A DNA stretch of 64,000 bases from Arcicella lustrica (lineage in GTDB: Bacteria; Bacteroidota; Bacteroidia; Cytophagales; Spirosomataceae), in assembly GCF_034930985.1 (NCBI RefSeq), contig NZ_JAYGIM010000007.1, forward strand, positions 62,001 through 126,000. The letters run 5' to 3'. Every line of letters starts with the position of its first letter. The stretch's first letter is position 1. Below are positions 36,100 through 44,180 of this stretch, in pieces. Under the pieces are notes generated by a model. It made no database searches. It saw nothing but the letters and a program-made list of their open reading frames with translations, and was not told the origin of the DNA. Made by a program: the position numbers and the translations under genes.

Positions 36100-36530
36100 T
36101 GTAGCGAAAAGAGATTTTTGTAAAGATATGAATTCGGTTTTTACTTCGGCAACAATTTTAGGCTTTTCAATTTCATCATCAATTTTTACAAAATGAATGC
36201 CTGCTTTTACCACATAACCAAATAAAAATAGCGAGGTTTGGGGCTTTGAATATCTTTGTTGGGACTTTAGACGCAAGAGACAAGACGCAAGACGCAAGAC
36301 GCAAGACACAAGAAGCAAGAGACAAGATGTGCTTGCTGGGACTTTAAGACTTGAGGACTTTATGACTTTAGGATTTTTAGAAGCAAGAAAAAAGATTTTA
36401 GACTTTAAGATTTTTAGATTTTAGATACAAAACGCAAGAGACAAGAAGAAAGATTTTAGAATTAGATTATTCAAAAATATAAAAAAGCTCATAGCTCAAA
36501 GCTCGTAACTCAACTAAACCCTCAAAAACA
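36100..36530. other. Intergenic 431-base stretch between divergent genes
   Basis: It separates pbpC from the gene at 36531. A TATCTTTG (36251-36258, plus strand) could be a -7 element for the rightward gene, though no good -33 is present. The rest is dominated by the purine-rich repeat listed separately. No ORF of its own is believable. Confidence 0.5.
36269..36456. repeat. Purine-rich CAAGAC-type tandem repeat tract
   Basis: Loose tandem units of 7 to 9 bases such as GACGCAAG, ACACAAGA and GACTTTAAG fill about 190 bases; the densest part is 36270-36330. The same style appears at 47349-47430 and 58585-58626, each time on the 5' side of a minus-strand gene. Confidence 0.7.
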
Positions 36531-37538
36531 ATGCAAAGATTAACCGTAGCGGGACGATTATTGATTACCGCCATTATCGTAGGAGCGATTTATTATGGTT
36601 TTACTAAATTCGGAGGACAAGAAGCACTCCAAAAATTAGCTCCAACAACAACAGCTTCTGCCAGCAACACTTCTGATAGTAAAGAAGAATCTTCTTCTGA
36701 AGAGAATTCTTTGGCTACCGTTGAAAGCGAGAAAAAGAGTTTTGATTATACTCCTCCCGGCCCAATTGCAGGGAAATTGAAAGGAGTAGTTGAATTAGGT
36801 GCAAGTGGTTTCAATTCATTTATTATCAGAATTGATGCTGACAAACGTTGGAAGCTTGAAAAAGCAGATTTTGGAAACAGCTTGGTGATTGAAAACATGG
36901 CAAGTGATGATGACATCAGAGCAGGTTTGAAAAAATACATCGGTGGCATGTTGGATTATGGCGTAAGTGGAAAAGATATTCACTTTGTGGTAAGTTCTGG
37001 AGCTGTAAAAGCAGAAGGCACTCAGAAAATCATTAAAGTATTGAAATCTTTGAAATACTTTGTGAATACCGTAACGCCAGAACAAGAAGGAATTTTAGGC
37101 TTGAAATGTGTACAACCTGCCGAATATGCTGATAATTCATTTGTAGCGGATATTGGTTCGGGAAATACCAAAATTTCATGGAAAGAAAATGGTAAATTAA
37201 CTTCCGTAGAATCGTATGGAGCGAAGTATTTTCAGAATGGCGTAAGTGACGAAACGGTTAGTAAAGAAGTGAGCGAAAAAGCTAAACAAATACCAGAAGC
37301 CAATCGCAAAACTTGTTTTATCATCGGTGGCGTACCTTTTGAATTAGCGAAGAAAGTACGAAAAGACAAAGAACGTTATACCGTTTTGGATGCTCCTTCG
37401 GCTTATCAGTTAGACAATGCGAAATCTAAAGCTGGTTTGAATATCTATAAATCCATTGCTGAATCAACAGGTTGCGAACAATTTGTGTTTGACTGGGACG
37501 CAAACTTTACCATTGGTTTTTTACTTGATTTACCGTAA
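36531..37538 (+). CDS. Membrane-anchored ASKHA-fold (Ppx/GppA-like) protein
   Basis: 335 aa. An N-terminal membrane segment (about 7-24) is followed by a Ser/Glu-rich linker (40-70). The rest looks like an actin/Ppx-type ATPase fold: VVELGASGFNSFII (about 86-99), HFVVSSGAVKAEGT (151-164) and the phosphate-binding motif FVADIGSGNTKISW (204-217). The last matches the second phosphate loop of Ppx/GppA and related ASKHA proteins. The predicted orientation (N-in, C-out) would place an ATPase-like fold outside the cytoplasm, which is odd. No family name recognised; enzyme activity unproven. Confidence 0.65.
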   Translation: MQRLTVAGRLLITAIIVGAIYYGFTKFGGQEALQKLAPTTTASASNTSDSKEESSSEENSLATVESEKKSFDYTPPGPIAGKLKGVVELGASGFNSFIIRIDADKRWKLEKADFGNSLVIENMASDDDIRAGLKKYIGGMLDYGVSGKDIHFVVSSGAVKAEGTQKIIKVLKSLKYFVNTVTPEQEGILGLKCVQPAEYADNSFVADIGSGNTKISWKENGKLTSVESYGAKYFQNGVSDETVSKEVSEKAKQIPEANRKTCFIIGGVPFELAKKVRKDKERYTVLDAPSAYQLDNAKSKAGLNIYKSIAESTGCEQFVFDWDANFTIGFLLDLP

Positions 37539-37557
37539 AAATATTTTTTTAGTAGCT

Positions 37558-37590
37558 AAAAAGGATTGGTTCTTTAGAATCAGTCCTTTT
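37558..37590 (+). terminator. Terminator after the ASKHA-like gene
   Basis: AAAAGGATTGGTTCT pairs with AGAATCAGTCCTTTT with two G-T wobbles, then a run of seven T. Confidence 0.65.
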
Positions 37591-37798
37591 TTTGTGCTAG
37601 ATATTGTTATTTTTACATTGAATAGCATAAAAATGTATTAATTCGCTTGATAGTATTTATAAATTCATGATATTTATGGTTCTTGATTAGCATAATTTAT
37701 CATGAAATACTTATCAGGCTTGGTTTTTGAAAGAAGCTTTGTCCAAAACAATAATAATTATTAGGCATCGTTATAACATTCGTATTGTTACCACCATT

Positions 37799-38533
37799 AT
37801 GAAGCAGTTAATATATATATTTATTTTATCGTCTAGCTTTCAGTCTTTATTAGCTCAGGTTCAACCAATTCCTTTGGCTAGTACTAAAGAAGCTCCCAAA
37901 AAAGAACTTGCAGTCGATAGTCAAGATGTGAAGTATATCCCGCTTTTTGGTAGCAAAAAGATTGTGGATGAACAGATTTTGAAATCTAAAGAATTCTTTG
38001 CTCAATGTGAACAAAACTTCAAAGACCGTGCTGAGGCAAGTAAGTTTTTTGCTGAAAGAGGCTGGGAATATTTGAGTGAAGGTTTATTGGATACCGCTAC
38101 GTACCGATTCAACCTCAGTTTTTTACTTGACCAGAATAATGTTGAAGCTTATTGGGGATTAGGTTCGATAAGTTATCAGAGAAAAAATTACGAAGAGTCT
38201 GCTAAATTATTGAGAAAAGGATTGGCTTTAGCACCCGAAAACCCAACCTTAATGATTGACGTAGCAACGGTGCAATTGGCTTGTTTTAAAGAACAAAAGA
38301 AATGTGATGATATCGACGACGCTTTAATGTTGTTGGATAAATCATTGAAAATTGATTCAACTAATGCAAATGGTTGGTTAAAATATGCCATCGCCGAATT
38401 TCAATTAGAACATTACGACAAAGCTTGGGAATATTTTCATAAATGTAGAATACTAGATATTACTTTTCTGGATATGAATTTCCTACAAGAATTAATCGCT
38501 AAAAAAGAAGACCCATTAGGAGTTTTCAAATAG
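37799..38533 (+). CDS. Secreted TPR-repeat protein
   Basis: 244 aa from the ATG at 37799 (MKQLIYIFILSSSFQSLLAQ, a signal peptide); the upstream extension is discarded. TPR-like helical pairs occur in residues about 95-225 (NVEAYWGLGSISYQRKNYEESAKLLRKGLALAPENPTLMIDVA, written here in part). It is probably periplasmic and mediates protein contacts. A terminator follows. Confidence 0.8.
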   Translation: MKQLIYIFILSSSFQSLLAQVQPIPLASTKEAPKKELAVDSQDVKYIPLFGSKKIVDEQILKSKEFFAQCEQNFKDRAEASKFFAERGWEYLSEGLLDTATYRFNLSFLLDQNNVEAYWGLGSISYQRKNYEESAKLLRKGLALAPENPTLMIDVATVQLACFKEQKKCDDIDDALMLLDKSLKIDSTNANGWLKYAIAEFQLEHYDKAWEYFHKCRILDITFLDMNFLQELIAKKEDPLGVFK

Positions 38534-38546
38534 ATAAAGACATTTC

Positions 38547-38580
38547 AAACGCCTGTTTCTAACATTAGAGACAGGCGTTT
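38547..38580 (+). terminator. Terminator of the TPR gene
   Basis: AAACGCCTGT and ACAGGCGTTT arms, extended by TCT/AGA across one mismatch, then T-rich sequence. Confidence 0.8.
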
Positions 38581-38664
38581 TTGTTTTATAATTTCTGTTG
38601 AAATTTGTTCTTTTATCAGGATATTTTTAAATTATGGTTAATATCTCCAAATTCCTAAATAACC

Positions 38665-39129
38665 ATGACAGAACAAGAATACATCGAACAAAGATTGGAT
38701 GAACAAATGAACTTCTTTGCTCAGAAAAGTAGAAATAGTAAAACTAACTACATTAGAACCAAGGTGTTAATTATCATTCTTTCTGCTTCGCTACCTCTGG
38801 CTACAAAGTATAGCGAAGTGCCTTCATTTCCTGCAATAATAAGTTTTATAGGCGTATTAATCGCTATTTTAAGTGGTTTAGATGCCCTTTTTAATTACCA
38901 TGAAAGTTGGGTGAATTACAGAAAAGTACGAGAGGTGCTCAAAAGAGAAAAATACTTGTATTTAACCAAATCAGGTCCTTATTTAGAAAATGCTACTTTT
39001 CAGCAATTCGTAACGAATATCGAAGCCATTATGTCCACAGAAAATACGGAATGGTTTAATTTGAATAATCATCAACAGCAAAATGCCCATCAAGTAAATC
39101 CTGATGCTAAAGAAGAAGTAAATAAGTAA
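38665..39129 (+). CDS. DUF4231 two-TM protein (SLATT-like)
   Basis: 154 aa. Two membrane helices (about 33-51 and 55-77) are followed by the conserved DUF4231 tail: NYHESWVNYRKVREVLKRE, YLTKSGPY and a terminal helix with ENTEW. DUF4231 is related to the SLATT class of two-TM proteins that act as predicted pore-forming effectors in nucleotide-signal and STAND immune systems. Its stop is 8 bases from the end of the nSTAND gene, which converges from the other side. Membership in one module with that operon is inferred. Confidence 0.85.
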   Translation: MTEQEYIEQRLDEQMNFFAQKSRNSKTNYIRTKVLIIILSASLPLATKYSEVPSFPAIISFIGVLIAILSGLDALFNYHESWVNYRKVREVLKREKYLYLTKSGPYLENATFQQFVTNIEAIMSTENTEWFNLNNHQQQNAHQVNPDAKEEVNK

Positions 39130-39137
39130 AACAAAAT

Positions 39138-41033
39138 TTATGGTAGGACTTTTTTCTCAATCAATTTTTTATTGGAATCAAATTCTTTTGGCGAAACTTT
39201 TGGATTGATAGGCGTTATACTTTTTGTGTCAAATTCATCATATTTTTTTGAAGTATTCGCTTTTTGAAGTTCCTTCTTTACTTGAGTTCTTAGGGTTGTA
39301 TTTTTTATTTTAGCTAAAATTGCGATGGCAGAATCATAGCTAGATTTTTGGGAAGTGGGCTTTTTGTTACCACTATCTACTTCTGTCTTTTTAATACCTT
39401 TATCAATCACATCATGAGCAATGGTAGTCAGAGCAGTATCGAGCTGACTTTGTACTTTTGTTTTAGCTTGTTCTGTTATTAAGTAGGCAGATTGTAGTTT
39501 TAAACTTAAATCGTCAGCTTCTCTTTTTAGATAATAAGCATAAAATGCCACGATAAAAGCAATGATAAAACCAACAAAGGCAATCACAGAGCGTACTTCT
39601 GCTCGTCGTTTCAGTACTAAAAACTGTGCTGCTTGTTCGTTAGCTCTATCTTTTTCGTCTTGAGCTTTCTGGGCTAATTCTTTTGCATTTTCAGCTTCTT
39701 CCCATACTCGTATTTGTTCGTCTCTTTCTTCACGGAGTTTTGCGGCTTTACTAATTGGGTCAACCAAAGTATCATGTCCTAATTCATACATTAATCGTCT
39801 TTGCGAATCTTGTTCTACTTTCAGTAAAGATGCTTCTCGTAAAATATCTAATATTTGTTGGGCAATTTGTCTGTCAGGAATATGTAATTGTTCCACTAAA
39901 ACCACAAACATCAAATAGTGATGTTCAAAAGGAATTCTTTGTCCATTTTGAACCAATACTTCTTCAACCAAGCGATAAGCTGCTTCACGGAAGGGTGCAT
40001 CAATTTTAGTTTCAATGGTATCCTTGTAATAATTATCAAAAACGGTTTCTATATCGCCTTTTATTTGTCCGTCTTGGTCAATATCAATTTGCTCGAAAGT
40101 CAATACAAATTTTTCATCGCCTTGTATCCAAGCAGGAACAAATTTATCTTCTACTTGCCAGCAAATAATTTGTAAGGTAGAAGTTTCAATACGCCCATTT
40201 CTATCTTGTAATTCACTGACTAGCTGTTCTGCTAGTTCTTGTTTAATTTCAAAAGTTGGCGTTTTAAATGTTCCTGCGGGTTCGTCTGGTAAGGTTGCTG
40301 GTTTTAAAACGGCAGCCAAAGCGCCTTCTTTATCCAAACCTTTTAATTCATAACAATCTTTAAGAATAGCTGGATGAAAATCTTTAAGTTCTTCTAATTG
40401 AGCCAATCTATCTGAACGAATGGCAAAAACGACTTTAATTTCTGGTTTTTGATAGAAATTAAGCCTGAATTCTTCTGATATTCCTTCTTGGTCTAATAAA
40501 TCTTCTTGATTTCTAAAAAAGGCAGGCACGGTTGTGTACAATACATCTGCCAATTGTTGCTTAAACTCAAAAATGAGTTCTTGCGGATAAGTGAATAGCT
40601 CTTCAAACTGGTCGAAAAAGAAAATTATTTCGTTTGCTTCGTGACTAATCTGATAGTTTTTGAGTGTATGCCAAAAGGAATCATCTGTTTCAAAGTATTT
40701 TTCTAAAATCAAGGTTGATTTTTCTGTCGATTTTTCCTTGATGATAGCATTAATTCTTTCGATGGGCGTTGACCTATCCGAACCTGAAACATAAGGACCA
40801 AACTTTACTTCGAAGAAATGTACTTGTTTATTTTTTTCTGCCAATAAAGGTATAATTCCAGCATTGATTAATGAGCTTTTTCCATAGCCGCTTTTACCAA
40901 AGAGTACCACACTTTGGTGTAAAAAAATGTACTTATAGAATTCGGCAATGTCGGTATCTCTTCCAAAGAAAATATCTTTTTCGTCTGTTCTAAATGGTTT
41001 AGGCCCAGGATAACGATTTTTACTGACTGTCAT
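39138..41033 (-). CDS. Membrane nSTAND1-type NTPase
   Basis: 631 aa. The N-terminus YPGPKPFRTDEKDIFFGRD is the typical nSTAND1 opening. Walker A is GKSGYGKSS (46-54) and Walker B is FFFDQFEELF (138-147), with an arginine-sensor-like FAIRSDRL at 203-210 and a winged-helix-like region to about 425. A charged coiled coil (435-480) leads to one membrane helix (about 482-501) and a polar tail of about 130 residues with no WD40 or TPR sensor. The start overlaps the stop of the SIR2-TIR gene by ATGA, so the two are translationally coupled. STAND NTPases act as ligand-driven oligomerising switches. Confidence 0.9.
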   Translation of the reverse strand: MTVSKNRYPGPKPFRTDEKDIFFGRDTDIAEFYKYIFLHQSVVLFGKSGYGKSSLINAGIIPLLAEKNKQVHFFEVKFGPYVSGSDRSTPIERINAIIKEKSTEKSTLILEKYFETDDSFWHTLKNYQISHEANEIIFFFDQFEELFTYPQELIFEFKQQLADVLYTTVPAFFRNQEDLLDQEGISEEFRLNFYQKPEIKVVFAIRSDRLAQLEELKDFHPAILKDCYELKGLDKEGALAAVLKPATLPDEPAGTFKTPTFEIKQELAEQLVSELQDRNGRIETSTLQIICWQVEDKFVPAWIQGDEKFVLTFEQIDIDQDGQIKGDIETVFDNYYKDTIETKIDAPFREAAYRLVEEVLVQNGQRIPFEHHYLMFVVLVEQLHIPDRQIAQQILDILREASLLKVEQDSQRRLMYELGHDTLVDPISKAAKLREERDEQIRVWEEAENAKELAQKAQDEKDRANEQAAQFLVLKRRAEVRSVIAFVGFIIAFIVAFYAYYLKREADDLSLKLQSAYLITEQAKTKVQSQLDTALTTIAHDVIDKGIKKTEVDSGNKKPTSQKSSYDSAIAILAKIKNTTLRTQVKKELQKANTSKKYDEFDTKSITPINPKVSPKEFDSNKKLIEKKVLP

Positions 41034-42373
41034 GCTCTTTCAGATTTAATCAATGTAACTAAACGTTTTACTTCTTCATAAATACTTTGATAAGCCTCAT
41101 CTTGGTCTTTAAAGCTTATGATTGAATTATTATCTCTGGGAATTACTTGTCGAGATGCCAGAAAAGGGAAGTCTTTCCAAGCACAAGATTTAAGCAAAAC
41201 AGGTAAAACGTGTTTTTGTTGATTGATGGCATTCGCTACTTCTTGCTCGATACAGTATTTAGAATTCAGGAAATTTCTACTCACCAAACAAATCATTAAT
41301 TCAGCGTCTTGCAATTCTGTGGTAATGGCTTTACCCCACTCTTGTCCAGCCACAATTTGTCGGTCTTCCCAAATTTCTATTTCTTTCGATTGGTTAATCA
41401 AAGGCGATAAAGTAATGAGTAATTCTTTCTTGAATTCTTCATCTACATGAGCATAAGAAAGGAAAATTCTGACAGGAGTATTTTTATTAGGTTTATTGAC
41501 TGAAACAGGTACATTAATCGGTTGAACAATTGTTTTGGGTGAAATATCTTCTTTGGATTTTAACGCACCATGACAATTGCAGGTTAGTTTATCTAAGAAA
41601 GCCGAAGGTGTATAATCCATCATTTCTAAAGACAAACGGTTCATGATAAAGGTGCGAGATGCTTCGGGAATGTGGGCATCTATCGCCAATACATTTTTAT
41701 CAGAAGCCAATAATTTCAACAATAAGTGCATATACCATTTATTGAAATTGACTCCTAGAAAAATAAAGCGTTCTGCACTTTTTAAGGCAATTTGTAATTC
41801 CTGAGGCAAGCGATTGTCGCCTAGAATACTGAAAATATATTCAAATAAATCATCATAAGTAAAAACCAAGGATTCTGATTGGCTCAATGAGCCTAAGATA
41901 TTATAAACCGTTGGCGAATCGGGACTGAGCGGAGGAAGTGCTTCTTTTTCGGAGGTTTTATTTTTATGATAATATCGAACGGGCGTCTGTAAAATGCGTG
42001 AGAAAGTAGCTTCTTCGGGAATCAGAGAAAGGATTAACTGTGAAGGCAACTTTTTTAATAGTTCCGCAATCGCATCAAGCTTCGTTTGATTCTGTTCAAT
42101 TACTCTTTGCATCGCCTTCGCAATGTGACGAATACCATCATTTTTTTCAGCTTTTGCTCGAACAGGATTGCTGATTTTTATTTGGAATAATTGCTCTTCA
42201 ACAAAAGATTGACTGATATATTTATTATCAATTAATTCATTAGAAACTGCTTCAAAGAAACTTGGGTAGCCATCATACTCGATAATGTCTGGTCCAACGA
42301 TGACAATACATTTCTGGTTTTGAATGTCTTCAATAATTAAGTCCCAATCTTCAAAAACGAGCGAATCATCCAT
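41030..42373 (-). CDS. Degenerate SIR2-like domain fused to TIR domain
   Basis: 447 aa. Residues about 10-265 follow the SIR2-like (SIR2_2) pattern: CIVIVGPDI where active enzymes have a GAG loop, PTVYNILGSL where active ones have the catalytic His (HGxL), LVFTYDDLFEYI, and RFIFLGVNFNKWYMHLLLKLL. Both catalytic motifs are altered, so NADase activity of this half is doubtful. Residues 301-420 are a TIR domain (VRIFLSYAHVDEEFKKEL, IEIWEDRQIVAGQEW, FLNSKYCIEQEVANA) with conserved Glu378 at the catalytic position. The TIR half could cleave NAD. It is the first gene of the coupled pair with the nSTAND NTPase. Confidence 0.88.
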   Translation of the reverse strand: MDDSLVFEDWDLIIEDIQNQKCIVIVGPDIIEYDGYPSFFEAVSNELIDNKYISQSFVEEQLFQIKISNPVRAKAEKNDGIRHIAKAMQRVIEQNQTKLDAIAELLKKLPSQLILSLIPEEATFSRILQTPVRYYHKNKTSEKEALPPLSPDSPTVYNILGSLSQSESLVFTYDDLFEYIFSILGDNRLPQELQIALKSAERFIFLGVNFNKWYMHLLLKLLASDKNVLAIDAHIPEASRTFIMNRLSLEMMDYTPSAFLDKLTCNCHGALKSKEDISPKTIVQPINVPVSVNKPNKNTPVRIFLSYAHVDEEFKKELLITLSPLINQSKEIEIWEDRQIVAGQEWGKAITTELQDAELMICLVSRNFLNSKYCIEQEVANAINQQKHVLPVLLKSCAWKDFPFLASRQVIPRDNNSIISFKDQDEAYQSIYEEVKRLVTLIKSERA

Positions 42374-42378
42374 AAAAT

Positions 42379-42432
42379 TTACGAGTTAAGCATCTGATAA
42401 TAAATTTGATAGAAATATACCAAAACTCGTAA
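42379..42432. promoter_or_regulatory. Inverted repeat upstream of the SIR2-TIR operon (possible operator)
   Basis: TTACGAGTT (42379-42387) and AACTCGTAA (42424-42432) are perfect complements 36 bases apart, beginning 6 bases upstream of the SIR2-TIR ATG and ending 29 bases from the HTH gene. It could be bound by the XRE-type repressor next door. Confidence 0.4.
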
Positions 42433-42461
42433 CGACATCAAAAGAAATCATTCTATTCTTA

Positions 42462-42773
42462 TTAAGCGGTATGTTGTGGAGTAGATTGGGAGCTTTTGGT
42501 TGGGTTTATTTTGTTTTTGTTTGATAGATTAAAAATTTTAATATTGAGTGTCCTTTCAATATCCGCAATTGTTTCAACCGTGAAATTATGTGTTCCACTA
42601 AGCCATTTAGTAATTTCAGAAGGTCTACGGCCAATCTTGTCAGCAAACTGTTTTCTTCCTAAGTTTTTTGCTTGCATTGCGTCTGCAATCATAACAGCAA
42701 TACGCATTTTACGGTCAGTACGAGCCTGTTGTTCAGGCGTAATTTCAGCCAATAAATCATCTAAGAGTGCCAT
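42462..42773 (-). CDS. XRE-type HTH antitoxin (HigA-like)
   Basis: 103 aa. One helix-turn-helix domain at about 25-82 (MIADAMQAKNLGRKQFADKIGRRPSEITKWLSGTHNFTVETI, given in part), then a short Asn/Ser-rich tail. It lies 11 bases after the HigB-like gene, the toxin-first order of HigBA systems. Such antitoxins neutralise the toxin and repress the operon. It is also positioned just before the SIR2-TIR operon and might control it. Confidence 0.85.
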   Translation of the reverse strand: MALLDDLLAEITPEQQARTDRKMRIAVMIADAMQAKNLGRKQFADKIGRRPSEITKWLSGTHNFTVETIADIERTLNIKIFNLSNKNKINPTKSSQSTPQHTA

Positions 42774-42784
42774 GAATTGTCTGT

Positions 42785-43279
42785 TTAAAAATCCTCGTTG
42801 TCATCAAAAATAAAGGTGCCTATAAAATCAGTATAATTACTGTTCCACTGCATATCTCCATCCTGCATTGCTTGACTTAAACGTTTAGAAATACTTCTTA
42901 ATAAATAATTTTCTTGTTTTAGTTTGGGGTCATCTTGTAAAGCTCTTACATTTTTTGAACCACCACCTCCTAAAATGAGTATTACAGAACCATAGCGAAT
43001 ACAATATAATCGCAACTTACGTTTGGACTCATCAAAAAGAGCCTCTACGCCATCACCAAGTTTACCCTCTGCTTTTTTAAAAAAGTATTCTTTGGCTCCC
43101 TCTTTGTTAGCAATACTCTTGATTCTACTTAATATTTCCGTAAGTTCATTACGGAAATTGGGACTATTTTCTTCCAAAAAATGCTCAAATAAGTTTTTGT
43201 CTTCATCATTCATGATGATGGAGTAAACTTGGGTCTTTTGCCCGCTTAGCTTTTCTATTTTTACAAGTCTAAATTTCAC
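42785..43279 (-). CDS. RelE/HigB-superfamily-like toxin (long form)
   Basis: 164 aa with a GTG start at 43279; an ATG 22 codons further in (43213) is the alternative. The core RKLRLYCIRYGSVILILGGGGSK matches the RelE/HigB-type beta strand and basic residues, and KEYFFKKAEGKLGDGVEALFDES fits the preceding helix-turn. It is longer than classical HigB (about 90-110 aa), with extra N- and C-terminal parts. It is probably a ribosome-dependent mRNA interferase by family analogy. Paired with the HTH gene 11 bases downstream. Confidence 0.75.
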   Translation of the reverse strand: MKFRLVKIEKLSGQKTQVYSIIMNDEDKNLFEHFLEENSPNFRNELTEILSRIKSIANKEGAKEYFFKKAEGKLGDGVEALFDESKRKLRLYCIRYGSVILILGGGGSKNVRALQDDPKLKQENYLLRSISKRLSQAMQDGDMQWNSNYTDFIGTFIFDDNEDF

Positions 43280-43467
43280 TTATAACTAAAATTTATTAAA
43301 GGTAGTTCAATCTTTAATAATACCAAATCATTCTTTAATCTGTAGTGAAAAAAATACAGATTTTTTACTGTTCAATGAGTTTTTAGAAATGAGTTTTGGG
43401 AATTGTGTGATTGTCTCAAATTGAAGAGCTTTATCTCACTCTATCGTCTTAACCAGTCCACAAAAAT

Positions 43468-44082
43468 CTATCCATTCAACAACCAACCCGTAATACTCAA
43501 TCTTTCTCTAAAAGTTTCGCTTACTTCGTGGTCTAGTTTGTCGCTTTCAAAACAAACTAATCTTCCTGCCAATGGGGCGATGCTGATTGTTTTTTCAATA
43601 TTGTTTTCTTGGGTATAAATCAATAAGTTTCCCCCATTTTCGGTTTGCCAATTGTTGTTTAAATAATAAATTACAGAAAGTATTCTGCCTTTTTGGGCTT
43701 GGAAAGTATCTCGATGTCGGCGGTAAAATTTACCAATGTCATATTTGGCAAAATGTATTTCTGCATCAATAATGCCCAAATAACAGGTTTGATTGAGATA
43801 ATTAATAAATGCTTGATTTTTATCTAAGAGTATTCTTTCGGCAATATTTGTCGTATTTGTTTCCAACCAAAGAATTTTATCACCTCTGATTTCTTTAGCT
43901 TGATGTACTTCACTTTGTTTGCCGATACCTGCTTCTTTAAAATTGCCATCTTCAAACCTTTCGGTAAATCTTGCGTTAAGCATTGCTACTTCTTCACTAC
44001 TCAAAAAATCATCACAAACGCCGTAGCCATTAGCGACAATTCCTTCAATTAAGCCTTCAAACTTTTCTTCTTGACTTTGCAT
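43468..44082 (-). CDS. SM-20-type 2-oxoglutarate/Fe(II) dioxygenase
   Basis: 204 aa from the ATG at 44082. The prolyl-4-hydroxylase-like facial triad is visible as YRRHRDTF (HxD), LDHEVSE (distal His) and ERLSITGW (Arg for 2-oxoglutarate). IHFAKYDIGKFYRRHRD and LSVIYYLNNNW are typical. It probably hydroxylates a protein or small molecule; the target is unknown. It is separated from the toxin-antitoxin pair by a gene-free 188 bases. Confidence 0.88.
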   Translation of the reverse strand: MQSQEEKFEGLIEGIVANGYGVCDDFLSSEEVAMLNARFTERFEDGNFKEAGIGKQSEVHQAKEIRGDKILWLETNTTNIAERILLDKNQAFINYLNQTCYLGIIDAEIHFAKYDIGKFYRRHRDTFQAQKGRILSVIYYLNNNWQTENGGNLLIYTQENNIEKTISIAPLAGRLVCFESDKLDHEVSETFRERLSITGWLLNG

Positions 44083-44089
44083 TACCACA

Positions 44090-44128
44090 AAAAACCCTTG
44101 TAAATCTTGCGGACTTACAAGGGTTTTT
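44090..44128. terminator. Hairpin between the TraB-like and dioxygenase genes
   Basis: 14-base perfect arms (AAAAACCCTTGTAA at 44090-44103 and its complement at 44115-44128) with an 11-base loop; it lies past the stop of the TraB/GumN-type gene on the minus strand. Confidence 0.75.
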
Positions 44129-44180
44129 GGGGATTTTCGTAAAGGTAATGAAAGTTGAAAGAATAAGTTCTGGGGTGAAA

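Noticed and set aside
36100..36318. N-terminal extension of pbpC by 73 residues
   Set aside because: The extra residues come from the purine-rich repeat tract and the region upstream of the ATG at 36099, which starts a normal PBP1C cytoplasmic tail.
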